In this document: one piece after another, positions 23,976-31,537 of the stretch | Numbering within the stretch: the first letter of the stretch is position 1 | Layout: the number at the start of each line of letters is the position of its first letter | Assembly: GCA_016933695.1 (NCBI GenBank) | Contig: JAFGAL010000003.1 | Coordinates: 54,079 to 118,078, forward strand | DNA from: Candidatus Zixiibacteriota bacterium | GTDB taxonomy: Bacteria; Zixibacteria; MSB-5A5; GN15; PGXB01 | Direction of reading: 5' to 3' | Length of the DNA stretch: 64,000 nucleotides | Translations under genes and position numbers: made by a program | Notes under the pieces: model-generated | The model's database searches: none | The model's input: the letters and a program-made list of their open reading frames with translations, nothing else | What the model was told of the DNA's origin: nothing

Positions 23976-24461
23976 ATGCAGGAAAAAACATACAGGAATT
24001 TTAACGTCCTCTACTGGATATTAAGTATTTGTGTTTCTATTATTGCCTTGTATTTTATAGTATACCCCTCAGTTCAGAAAATGATGTTAATGCCGGGACA
24101 TGCCGATAGTGTCAAAGTCGTAATCCCGCCTCCTCCTCCGATAGATGATTCGATGTTCACCAATCTGTTCGCTGATATCCTGATAATCGATACGACTAAT
24201 ATGGTAAATGAGGACTTCTGGGAACTCGGCTTCGATACGACTGAATTGGTTAGGGTCATATTTTCGATGGTTCCCCAAAGGCGAAATCGGTATGCGGAAT
24301 ACGTTATCCTGGACAAGAATGGCGTAGTTATGGCTCGTAAAGATTCCGCGGATGTCATTCTCGAATTGCCCCCCGGCGAATACGGCTTCGCCTTTATCGA
24401 TCGGCACAAGGTTTGGTTTGAAGACCGGGAGGGAGGCTTTACTGTTGAGAGAGATCAATGA
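23976..24461 (+). CDS. Unknown inner-membrane protein with proline-rich stalk
   Basis: 161 residues; not recognised. One N-terminal transmembrane helix (about 12-32, YWILSICVSIIALYFIVYP) is followed by a VVIPPPPPIDDS stretch and a soluble domain of about 110 residues with beta-rich segments (YAEYVILDKNGVVMARKD, LELPPGEYGF). The topology suggests anchoring in the inner membrane with the rest in the periplasm. It overlaps the next gene by ATGA and shares a similar run of five prolines with it, so the two probably act together. Codon use is AT-richer than the neighbours, which may mean acquisition by transfer. No clear Shine-Dalgarno precedes the ATG. Confidence 0.65.
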   Translation: MQEKTYRNFNVLYWILSICVSIIALYFIVYPSVQKMMLMPGHADSVKVVIPPPPPIDDSMFTNLFADILIIDTTNMVNEDFWELGFDTTELVRVIFSMVPQRRNRYAEYVILDKNGVVMARKDSADVILELPPGEYGFAFIDRHKVWFEDREGGFTVERDQ

Positions 24462-25708
24462 TGAAACGGACTCTTATCGTGTTTGTGACGATAGTCCTTA
24501 TCGGGAGTCTGGCATCTGCCGGATATACTCAGGATATTGATTATAAAAAACACCGGCTACTACTATGTTATAATTTCGGGAAGGACTTTAAGAAATACGA
24601 TCAACCGATATTGGAATCATTCCTGTATGAACATTCCTGTTTGAGTAACTTGGCCGAAATTATTCTTGTCCCCCACGACAGCAGTCAATGCGAAGCCTGT
24701 CGGGACTATGCCTCGGCGTTGTCGATCACCTGCCGTTGCCTTACTGGTGATGAAAAAGCCGAATTTGGGCTTCGGTACGCACCGTCGTTTCGTCTGGAGG
24801 ATGGCGACGGAAAGGAATTGCTCAATTCTGTGTCAGCCAGAATGCCGCTGAAAGACCTTGACTACCGTAAGGCAATCGCCACCGGTAATGCAATCGTGCT
24901 AATTGAAGAAGGCAAGCATGATTGCGATATTTACTCGTTTGTGAACGCCGATTGCAGTGCCGAACGGTTCAGGGCGTTCGAAAAAGATACGACTCTAAAA
25001 GATATCCCGGTTGGATTATACCGTGTGTACTGCAACGATAAAGTCGTTGATAGTCTCAACATATTTGCCGGCAAATCCACAAGGATCTACTTACCGGCGC
25101 TCGAAATTGATTCCGTGATCCCGCCACCGCCTCCTGTCGTGACTGAACCTGACCCGTATACGTATCCTGAACCCGAATCGGACCCGTATTGGTATGAACC
25201 GGATGACGGATATGGCAAACTAATGTTCGGTTTTCACGGGGGAGTGTCCTTCTGCACCACTGATTCCCTGCATGAGGACTATACGACGCTTATTTCATTC
25301 GGGATGAGTCTGCGTTTTCACGGTATCATGGGGATTGAGGCCTCGGCGCTTCTGTCGGACACCCTGCACAATTGCGAAGGCGGACTGGCAGTCCTGAATA
25401 TCTGCCCGAAATTCCTGAGTATTGGGGAAACCGTGGCGTTGTCGGTGAAATGCGGTGCACTCTGGCTGAAACCGACCTGGACCAAATCCCGCACCTTTTT
25501 TGAGAAGGTCGATTATCTCAAACCAGTCGCCGGCGCAAGTTTGTTTTTCGGATTCGCCGGTTTCCGAGAGGATGATTCCTTCGATCGCTTCGGATTGTAT
25601 CTGGACGCCTATTATTCTGAGGAAGTCGAATACGAGGGCACCGATGATTATTTGAATCTGGGCGGCTTCTCCTTCGGCGCCCGCCTGTCCATGGAAACGG
25701 ATCTCTAA
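24458..25708 (+). CDS. Unknown exported protein with proline-rich linker and barrel-like C-terminus
   Basis: 416 residues; family not recognised. A signal peptide (about 1-24, ending SAGYTQ) is followed by a cysteine-containing domain to about residue 215 that could be thioredoxin-like: CEAC, and later RYAPSFRLEDGDGKEL resembles the cis-proline strand of that fold. Redox activity is not established. A linker (about 218-252) has VIPPPPPVV and several PE/PD repeats. Residues 255-416 alternate hydrophobic and polar residues (GFHGGVSF, ISFGMSLRFHG, LGGFSFGARLSM), ending like an outer-membrane barrel. It overlaps the preceding membrane protein by four bases and is followed by a terminator. Confidence 0.6.
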   Translation: MMKRTLIVFVTIVLIGSLASAGYTQDIDYKKHRLLLCYNFGKDFKKYDQPILESFLYEHSCLSNLAEIILVPHDSSQCEACRDYASALSITCRCLTGDEKAEFGLRYAPSFRLEDGDGKELLNSVSARMPLKDLDYRKAIATGNAIVLIEEGKHDCDIYSFVNADCSAERFRAFEKDTTLKDIPVGLYRVYCNDKVVDSLNIFAGKSTRIYLPALEIDSVIPPPPPVVTEPDPYTYPEPESDPYWYEPDDGYGKLMFGFHGGVSFCTTDSLHEDYTTLISFGMSLRFHGIMGIEASALLSDTLHNCEGGLAVLNICPKFLSIGETVALSVKCGALWLKPTWTKSRTFFEKVDYLKPVAGASLFFGFAGFREDDSFDRFGLYLDAYYSEEVEYEGTDDYLNLGGFSFGARLSMETDL

Positions 25709-25744
25709 CATCCTTAAATTAAATGAATTTCAACCAAGGCATAG

Positions 25745-25801
25745 GGCGGGATCCCTGTCGAAGACTCTGAGTTTTCGAAGGGCGATCCCGCCATCTTTCT
25801 T
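25745..25801. terminator. Bidirectional terminator with extended stem
   Basis: GGCGGGATC (25745-25753) pairs with GATCCCGCC (25784-25792); the inside can pair again through CGAAGACTC and GAGTTTTCG. ATCTTTCTT follows on the plus strand. It lies between the convergent genes ending at 25708 (+) and 25800 (-). Confidence 0.8.
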
Positions 25802-26264
25802 ACTCCAGCGTATACGAAATGACAAACTTCCCGGCGTTGTCGTAAAACTCCCAGTCGTTGATCTCCAGCGTCAATGTCCCGTCACCGGTAAACGTCGTAC
25901 TGTACGATGTCCCCACCAAAAAATAAATACTACCGGTCTTGCCGATCAGCGCCATGAACGGCAACCCCCGGCATTCCGGCGCTGATGTCACATATTGACA
26001 ATCCGCAATACCGTCGGCGTCGGTCCACAGATCGCAATCCTCGACCAGCCCGTTGGGATTGGTGGAAACCGTGTCGGTGACCGATATCTCGATCGTCTGA
26101 CCATCCGTGAACGCGATCTCAAGACCGTTTTCATCGGTCGCCAGAAGTTCAACAACGGTCGGCGTCGGCTTTTTCTTCGATGATGCGGGATCATTGGAAC
26201 AGGTTGTCGCCAGCAGGCCAAGACCGACCAGGACGATAAGCGCCGGCAGGAATGAATACTTCAT
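25800..26264 (-). CDS. Small lipoprotein with PA-IL/LecA-like sugar-binding domain
   Basis: 154 residues. A lipoprotein-like signal ends at LLATTC (Cys22; Thr at -1 is unusual for a lipobox), then a lysine/proline/serine linker. The C-terminal 75 residues carry the pattern of LecA-type domains: GLPFMALIGKTG, FLVGTSY, GDGTLTLEINDWEFYDNAGKF in outline, where the last part matches the calcium/galactose-binding strand pair with its conserved N-D and D-N-x-G. It probably binds sugars at the cell surface or in the periplasm. It lies alone between a shared terminator and the tRNA-Gln gene. The lectin assignment rests on motif recognition only. Confidence 0.65.
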   Translation of the reverse strand: MKYSFLPALIVLVGLGLLATTCSNDPASSKKKPTPTVVELLATDENGLEIAFTDGQTIEISVTDTVSTNPNGLVEDCDLWTDADGIADCQYVTSAPECRGLPFMALIGKTGSIYFLVGTSYSTTFTGDGTLTLEINDWEFYDNAGKFVISYTLE

Positions 26265-26396
26265 GGCATTCCCCTTGTTTATTAGAGTTTATGAATATGC
26301 AAAAGAATATCAGAAATCGTTAAAATATACGAACGACTCTGGTATTCGGCAATTAGTTTTTAAGCGGGCTTTTGACGGGAATTTCGTACAAAAAAA

Positions 26397-26470
26397 TGGC
26401 TGGGGGACAGGGATTCGAACCCCGATACTACGGTCCAGAGCCGCATGTCCTACCGTTGGACGATCCCCCA
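26397..26470 (-). tRNA. tRNA-Gln (CTG anticodon)
   Basis: On the minus strand, 26470-26400 folds as a complete tRNA. The acceptor stem is TGGGGGA/TCCCCCA, the D arm GTCC...GGAC, the anticodon loop CTCTGGA with anticodon CTG, and the T arm CGGGG TTCGAAT CCCTG. The discriminator is G and CCA is encoded (26399-26397). The TGGGGG start is typical of glutamine tRNAs. A run of seven T follows CCA directly on the transcribed strand, which could serve as its terminator. Confidence 0.97.
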
Positions 26471-26523
26471 GTTCTCACTGGTTGCCGACGGATGTTCACT
26501 TCCCGACGGCTTATAATCCGGCC

Positions 26524-26551
26524 AATATATATGTCTTGTCGGATTTGTCAA
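26524..26551 (-). promoter_or_regulatory. Promoter for tRNA-Gln
   Basis: On the minus strand TTGACA (26551-26546) and TATATT (26529-26524) are 16 bases apart. The predicted start near 26517 lies about 45 bases before the mature tRNA 5' end, and downstream of the thiamine pyrophosphokinase stop. Confidence 0.6.
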
Positions 26552-26567
26552 GCATTTGAATTAGCAA

Positions 26568-27245
26568 TTATTTGTTTTTTCCGCCCCGGCCGATAATAAT
26601 CAGCATCCGGCCTCGCACCGTCACCCGCGCCCGTCGCGAAACGAACCGATTGCGCAGTGTCAGACTGTCGCCGACCATCAGCGCTGTCTTTGGAGCGGGG
26701 AAGTCCAGCCCGGAATACGCAACCCGGCATCCGGCGATCAATGGAACCAGCGACACCATGTCACCCCGGCGACCCTGCAACGCCACCGTGTCATTGACCA
26801 CCAGCCGGGCGATCCAGTCCGGGCTGATCAGCCGAACCATGATATCCCGTTTGACTTTTTTGGCATATCGATGCGCCGACTCCAGGAGAAAGATATTACC
26901 GAGCGTATGATCCAGCTCACTCGTACTCATCGCCCCGCAAATGTCGATTTCCGATGCCCCGCGCTCCAGCGCCAGCTCCAGCGCCAGCTGGCTGTCGGTT
27001 TTATCCTTGCGGACCGGATGCGCGACCACCTCAATGTTCTCAAGATATTTCTTCGATAAGCGGGGAGAGGAGTCAAAGTCGCCGATTAGGATATCCGGTG
27101 TGAGTTTATTCTTGCGGAAAAACCGCACGCCGCCGTCGACCGCAACCGTGGTTTTCCCGCTCAGAAGACGAACATAAAAGGCATTGTCACGCGCGGTATA
27201 GCGGTGATGTAAAAAGAGAATATATGTTTTGTCGGAATCTGCCAT
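26568..27245 (-). CDS. Thiamine pyrophosphokinase
   Basis: 225 residues of usual length for the bacterial/eukaryotic-type enzyme that makes thiamine diphosphate from thiamine and ATP in the cytoplasm. Recognisable motifs: AVDGG (about residue 35), GDFDS (about 54-58), RKDKTDSQLALELAL (about 79-93) and ICGAMSTSELDHTLGN (about 102-117). The C-terminal part (about 150-220) fits the thiamine-binding beta domain. It starts nine bases after the stop of the membrane protein encoded upstream on the same strand, so it is probably the last gene of the DUF362-radical SAM operon. No TPP riboswitch is visible nearby. Confidence 0.9.
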   Translation of the reverse strand: MADSDKTYILFLHHRYTARDNAFYVRLLSGKTTVAVDGGVRFFRKNKLTPDILIGDFDSSPRLSKKYLENIEVVAHPVRKDKTDSQLALELALERGASEIDICGAMSTSELDHTLGNIFLLESAHRYAKKVKRDIMVRLISPDWIARLVVNDTVALQGRRGDMVSLVPLIAGCRVAYSGLDFPAPKTALMVGDSLTLRNRFVSRRARVTVRGRMLIIIGRGGKNK

Positions 27246-27254
27246 TAGGCCAAG

Positions 27255-29384
27255 TTATGAAGATATCAGCACGCCGACAAGCGTTATCACCAGAAAAATG
27301 ACAATTGCGCCTAACAGCCAGCCAAGCCCCAGAATCGGAAGGAATACGGTCATCGCAAACAACGCCCCGACCGATGAGCCGACCAGTTCGACCGCATACC
27401 CCAACCCCCGATTGGCCGATGATTTTCCGAAATAATACCGCCGGGTTGCGGCGACAAACAACGTTCCGGTGGCAACCGCGGTTGAGAATAAAAACAGGGC
27501 ATGATAGAAGACCAGCGCCTGCGCGGAGATATGGTCAAACGTGGTCAGAAACAGCGTACTTGCGGTCAACAGCATCAGCAGGGCCGGAATCGCGATCCCC
27601 TCCACGGGGGTATGGTGCGAATAGAACGTCCCGACTGCCAGCCCGAACATGAACGCCCCGATCAGTATCCCCAACTCGGCATACAGCGAACCCGCCTGCG
27701 CCTGAAAAACATAGAATGACAGCAACTCCAGCGTCAGCGAGACAATCCCGGCGGTGAAATACAAAAACAGCCCGTAAAACCGTCGGCGTTTCGCTTTGAT
27801 CAACGTCGCTATAAAAAACACCAGCATCAAAGCCGGAAGGATAACCAGCCAGAACGGATTGTCGAGCAAAAACGGAATGATCATCGTGTCCGCCCCGCGC
27901 GCTTTGGCCTGATACAATGCCTGGAAATGCGGAAGTACCGGACGGTTGAGTTCGTTGATCGTTACCGTGTCACGTGATAATGCCTCCGCCAGTCGCTCCA
28001 GTTTGAGATCGGTGAAACGATCCGGCAGATAATATTCATTGACATAAACCGGCGCGTAGTGCCGGTCCTGTCCGTTTTGGGCAACCGAGTCATTCGGCAA
28101 TGCCAACGACGAATCCGATGCGAAAAAAAGCGTGCTTTCACCCGGCCAGATCGTGACATGCCGAAACGCCCGTTGCAGGGTATTATGAATGATGGTGATA
28201 ATTCTCGCCTTCTCCGATGATATGTGACGGTCGGTGTCATAGGCGGTCGGAAGATAGAGCAGGCCGTTTGGGCCGAGAAGCACTTTGACCTGAGATAAAA
28301 ACCCCGGCGTGATCAGGCGGCTGACTTTGTAATTGTCCGGTTCGCCGGGATGTATGATGACCACGTCGTATTTCGAAATATGCTTGATATCGGTCAGAAA
28401 CGAGATCGGATCGGAGTCGATCTGCACCGTGGCCGGATTCGGCGGAAGGATCGAATCGAGCCGCTGAGTCAACTGCACCCGGGGATCAACCGCGGTGAGC
28501 ACAATGTCACGCAGGCTGTCGGCCACCTGCATGATGCCGAATTCGGCGCGCCCGATCAGCAGAAGATGTTTTGCCTCCGGACGATTCAACAGCGGCGGGA
28601 TGAGTGCCTCCTCGGCCGACTGCACGCCCGGATACACCGCCTCGATGCCATTGTCGCTGACCAGAATCAAATCGTCGTCGCGGGACAGAATCGCCTGTCT
28701 GCCGTAATGCGTGTCGAAACTCCGAAGAACATCGTATGGAGAGTACTTCCGAGTATCGAGTATGCGATCAAGCCCGCCGGCGAATAACATAATCCCCGCC
28801 AGCAGGATGATCAAGACGACCGATAAAACCGCCGCATTCTTCCGACTCGGCGCCACGAAATAAAAACCCGGCACCAGAATGCCGATAGCCATCGCCATTG
28901 TCAACGTGGAAAACACCCACCCTACCAGCGCCACGATTGCCACCCCGCCTACAAACGCCCCGATTCCCTCGAATAAGTACGCCCGGATAATCGACTCCGA
29001 CGGACGGTATCCCTCGCGGTTGATCACCGGGAACAGCCAGCCGGATATCAGCCCGACCGGGAACATCAGCACGATAGCAATCAGCGCCGCGGTGCTGAGA
29101 GGCACCGTCTCCCAGATAATGCCGCTGTATACAAACGGTGAGAAGCGCAGGGCGATAATACTTGCGGGAAGCAGGATAATCCCGATAACAAACAACGGCC
29201 CGGATGTGATTTTCACGCGCTGATTCCCCCCCAGAATCGCACCGAGTGCCACCGCCAACAGCCAGCCGAACAGGGCAAAGCCGATAAATAACTCATCGCC
29301 GCGATACGACGCGGTCAGTTCACGCAAGAGCAGAACCTGCCCGCCGATCGAATAAAACCCGAGCAGGAACGCCTTGCGGGTCAT
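27255..29384 (-). CDS. Polytopic membrane protein with spermidine-synthase-like domain
   Basis: 709 residues from the ATG at 29384, which overlaps the radical SAM stop as ATGA; an in-frame start ten codons upstream is less likely. Residues 1-220 contain about seven hydrophobic helices, 230-430 a Rossmann-type domain resembling spermidine synthases, and 510-709 another set of helices. This is the layout of fused membrane/spermidine-synthase-like proteins. The nucleotide site is degenerate: LLLIGRAEFG instead of a glycine-rich GGGxG loop, and DVVIIHPGEPDN where synthases have a catalytic Asp. Aminopropyl transfer therefore looks unlikely. Position in the AmmeMemoRadiSam operon suggests a membrane role in the same unknown process. 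Confidence 0.75.
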   Translation of the reverse strand: MTRKAFLLGFYSIGGQVLLLRELTASYRGDELFIGFALFGWLLAVALGAILGGNQRVKITSGPLFVIGIILLPASIIALRFSPFVYSGIIWETVPLSTAALIAIVLMFPVGLISGWLFPVINREGYRPSESIIRAYLFEGIGAFVGGVAIVALVGWVFSTLTMAMAIGILVPGFYFVAPSRKNAAVLSVVLIILLAGIMLFAGGLDRILDTRKYSPYDVLRSFDTHYGRQAILSRDDDLILVSDNGIEAVYPGVQSAEEALIPPLLNRPEAKHLLLIGRAEFGIMQVADSLRDIVLTAVDPRVQLTQRLDSILPPNPATVQIDSDPISFLTDIKHISKYDVVIIHPGEPDNYKVSRLITPGFLSQVKVLLGPNGLLYLPTAYDTDRHISSEKARIITIIHNTLQRAFRHVTIWPGESTLFFASDSSLALPNDSVAQNGQDRHYAPVYVNEYYLPDRFTDLKLERLAEALSRDTVTINELNRPVLPHFQALYQAKARGADTMIIPFLLDNPFWLVILPALMLVFFIATLIKAKRRRFYGLFLYFTAGIVSLTLELLSFYVFQAQAGSLYAELGILIGAFMFGLAVGTFYSHHTPVEGIAIPALLMLLTASTLFLTTFDHISAQALVFYHALFLFSTAVATGTLFVAATRRYYFGKSSANRGLGYAVELVGSSVGALFAMTVFLPILGLGWLLGAIVIFLVITLVGVLISS

Positions 29385-30523
29385 TGGAAAACTCCGGGAA
29401 TGATCTGCCCGCACTGTTTGCAGGTGTTGCCGTGGAGGTTATTCTGCAGAATCTGATATCCCCGTCGGGCGATAACGGCGTTGCCGCAGTGGGGACACCA
29501 TGTCGACTCCGCCTCATGCCCGGGCACATTGCCGAGATAGACATAGTGCAACCCCTCGGCCTTGCAGATTTTCCATGCGGTTTCCAGTGTGGTCAGCGGT
29601 GTCGGGGGAAGATTCTTCAGGAGGTACTGCGGGTGAAACCGCGAAAAATGAACCGGCGTGTCGACCCCCAGATTGGCCTTAATCCATCGCGCCAGGTCAA
29701 CAAACTCCTGCTCGCTGTCATTGAGTGTCGGCACGACCAAATACACGATTTCCAGCCAGACCCCGGCCTTTTTAATCTGCACCAATCCGTCCAGCACCGG
29801 TTTCAATTCCGCGCTGACAATGTCACGATAGTACTGCTCGCGAATCGCCTTGAGATCGACCTTGACCGCATCGAGCGTTTTCAGCAAAACGCCCAACGGT
29901 TCCGGTTCGATATAGCCGCCGGTAATCATCACCGATTTGACATCGTGTTTGTGACCAAGTTCGGCGGTATCGTACATGTATTCGTAGAATATGATCGGTT
30001 CGGAATAGGTATACGCGATAGTCGGAACTCGCCGCGATCTGCAGATATCGACAATATTCTGCGGCGGCAGTTCGATATTGTCGGTTTGTTCCGGACGGGT
30101 TTGCGATATCTCCCAGTTCTGGCAAAACTTGCAGTTGGCATTGCACCCCGCTGTCGCCAGGGAAAAGGCGGCCGTTCCGGGATGAAAATGAAACAGCGGC
30201 TTTTTTTCGATCGGGTCGATATTGACCGAGCAGGGAAGACCGTACACCAGCGTGTAGTACACATCGCCGCGATTCTCCCGCACCCCGCAATACCCGCGTT
30301 CCAGATCGGTTGCCCGGCAGTGACGCGGGCAGAGCCGGCATTCGATTCCGCCCTCATCGCGTTTGATATAATAACGCGCCTCGACCTCGGAGAGCGTCTT
30401 GGTATAATCGAACGCACAGGCGTTCTGGATCCCGCCCAACGCCGACGGCAACAAATCGGTCTGAGTGAGAACCGTCGCGGTCGCGCCGCATCCGAGACAT
30501 TGGAGAAACAGCCGACGGTTCAT
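29381..30523 (-). CDS. AmmeMemoRadiSam-system radical SAM protein
   Basis: 380 residues from the ATG at 30523, chosen because it overlaps the upstream stop (ATGA). The N-terminus, MNRRLFLQCLGCGATATVL, looks like a Tat-type or lipoprotein-like export signal, which is unusual for a radical SAM enzyme and deserves caution. Next come a cysteine cluster (CRLCPRHC and RGYCGVREN) and the radical SAM motif CNANCKFCQNWEISQ with CxxxCxxC ligands. Near the C-terminus are CPHCG and CKQCG pairs. This is the standard layout of the radical SAM partner of AMMECR1 and Memo proteins, both encoded (fused) in the divergent gene at 31538. Substrate unknown; it probably makes radical chemistry on a protein or small molecule at the envelope. 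Confidence 0.88.
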   Translation of the reverse strand: MNRRLFLQCLGCGATATVLTQTDLLPSALGGIQNACAFDYTKTLSEVEARYYIKRDEGGIECRLCPRHCRATDLERGYCGVRENRGDVYYTLVYGLPCSVNIDPIEKKPLFHFHPGTAAFSLATAGCNANCKFCQNWEISQTRPEQTDNIELPPQNIVDICRSRRVPTIAYTYSEPIIFYEYMYDTAELGHKHDVKSVMITGGYIEPEPLGVLLKTLDAVKVDLKAIREQYYRDIVSAELKPVLDGLVQIKKAGVWLEIVYLVVPTLNDSEQEFVDLARWIKANLGVDTPVHFSRFHPQYLLKNLPPTPLTTLETAWKICKAEGLHYVYLGNVPGHEAESTWCPHCGNAVIARRGYQILQNNLHGNTCKQCGQIIPGVFQ

Positions 30524-31443
30524 GGAAATAACTCTCCCGGCTTGCTTGAGCCGTTGGAGTCGACATGAATCGTCCGCAGGTCGATCCTGCTTTCGTCGGC
30601 GATGCCCAGTCCGAGTTTTGCGGCCGTCTGCAGATATTTCACCGGCCGATGATCCTGCCATAATGCGGGAAGGTCGTTTTGGGCGCGATACTGCTCGATA
30701 ATCTTCAGTCCGATGCTGTCGGCCGCCACCGGATCGGCGGAGATAACAATCCCGCCGTACATGACCACATGTTTGGGATTAAATCCCGGACCGCCGTGAT
30801 ACTGAACGCGAACGGCATCCATAACCGTCAACCGCTGTTTGGTCCGAAGCGGTTCCAGATTGATAACCTGCGCGGCATAGGGATCGCAATTGGTCAAATG
30901 GTACTTATTGGGGTTATGAATCGCCCCGAACATGTTCTTTATGCCGCCCGACAACCCGGCAATGGAATGGTCTTTTAAAATCGGGACATTGATATTGTGG
31001 TCGACCAGGTCCGTCAGGACTTTGCTGACCAGCGAGTTGACCTCGCCGCAGGAATAAAACTCCCTGCTGTATCCTACCCCGTTGGTATCGGTGCCGAGAC
31101 ATCGCCTTCCGAACGATGACGCGTTCAATGCGAATCCCGCTTTGGTCAATTCCCGGTTGGAACGTTCCCAGATGACAATATTATTCTCTTTGATACCCGC
31201 CTCGATTAGCAGATGCGTAAGTGCGTCGATCAACACCGTCGGCGTGGAATTGAATCGGCCGGTCAGACAATTGGTTTTCATCCCAACTACTCCGCGCGGC
31301 ATCAAATCCGACAACACCTGGCGCGACGGTTTTCCGTCGGATAACGCCGACAGGCCATGATAGAGCAACGTCCGGTACTGCTCTTCGGACAATCCGGATA
31401 CATCCGGTTTTTCGGCTAATCTGATGACGACAACCTTACTCAT
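30520..31443 (-). CDS. DUF362 family protein
   Basis: 307 residues with no signal peptide. Family features are VVGMKTNCLTG near residue 54, NNIVIWERSNRELTKAGF, NVPILKDHSIAGLSGGIKNMFGAI and MYGGIVISADPVAADSIG. DUF362 proteins are common next to iron-sulphur and radical SAM genes; their biochemical role is unknown. It is first of the minus-strand operon DUF362 - radical SAM - membrane protein - thiamine pyrophosphokinase, and its stop overlaps the next ATG. Its own start lies only about two bases after the predicted transcription start (see promoter at 31452), implying a leaderless mRNA. Confidence 0.85.
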   Translation of the reverse strand: MSKVVVIRLAEKPDVSGLSEEQYRTLLYHGLSALSDGKPSRQVLSDLMPRGVVGMKTNCLTGRFNSTPTVLIDALTHLLIEAGIKENNIVIWERSNRELTKAGFALNASSFGRRCLGTDTNGVGYSREFYSCGEVNSLVSKVLTDLVDHNINVPILKDHSIAGLSGGIKNMFGAIHNPNKYHLTNCDPYAAQVINLEPLRTKQRLTVMDAVRVQYHGGPGFNPKHVVMYGGIVISADPVAADSIGLKIIEQYRAQNDLPALWQDHRPVKYLQTAAKLGLGIADESRIDLRTIHVDSNGSSKPGELFP

Positions 31444-31451
31444 CTAATTTA

Positions 31452-31480
31452 TATACAACGGTTTTGGGCAATTGAGTCAA
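31452..31480 (-). promoter_or_regulatory. Promoter of the DUF362-radical SAM operon
   Basis: Minus strand: TTGACT (31480-31475), 17-base spacer, TGTATA (31457-31452). The ATG begins at 31443, so transcription would start at or within a few bases of the start codon. The spacer lies next to the divergent promoter, so the two promoters could compete for polymerase or share a regulator. Confidence 0.6.
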
Positions 31481-31490
31481 TACTTTTTTC

Positions 31491-31519
31491 TTGACCGGTT
31501 GTATAAAGAATGGTATCCT
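31491..31519 (+). promoter_or_regulatory. Promoter of the Memo-AMMECR1 fusion gene
   Basis: TTGACC (31491-31496), 17-base spacer, TATCCT (31514-31519). Predicted transcription start near 31526 leaves a leader of only about 12 bases before the ATG at 31538, consistent with the weak ribosome site there. Confidence 0.6.
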
Positions 31520-31537
31520 GAAACGGGATTAATAATA

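Noticed and set aside
27246..27254. Possible TPP riboswitch for the thiamine pyrophosphokinase gene
   Set aside because: The gene starts nine bases after the previous stop codon, leaving no room, and no THI-box-like sequence is visible upstream.
29384..30568. A 394-codon open frame on the plus strand
   Set aside because: It is antisense to the well-supported radical SAM gene, shows no family motif, and arises from codon bias on the other strand.
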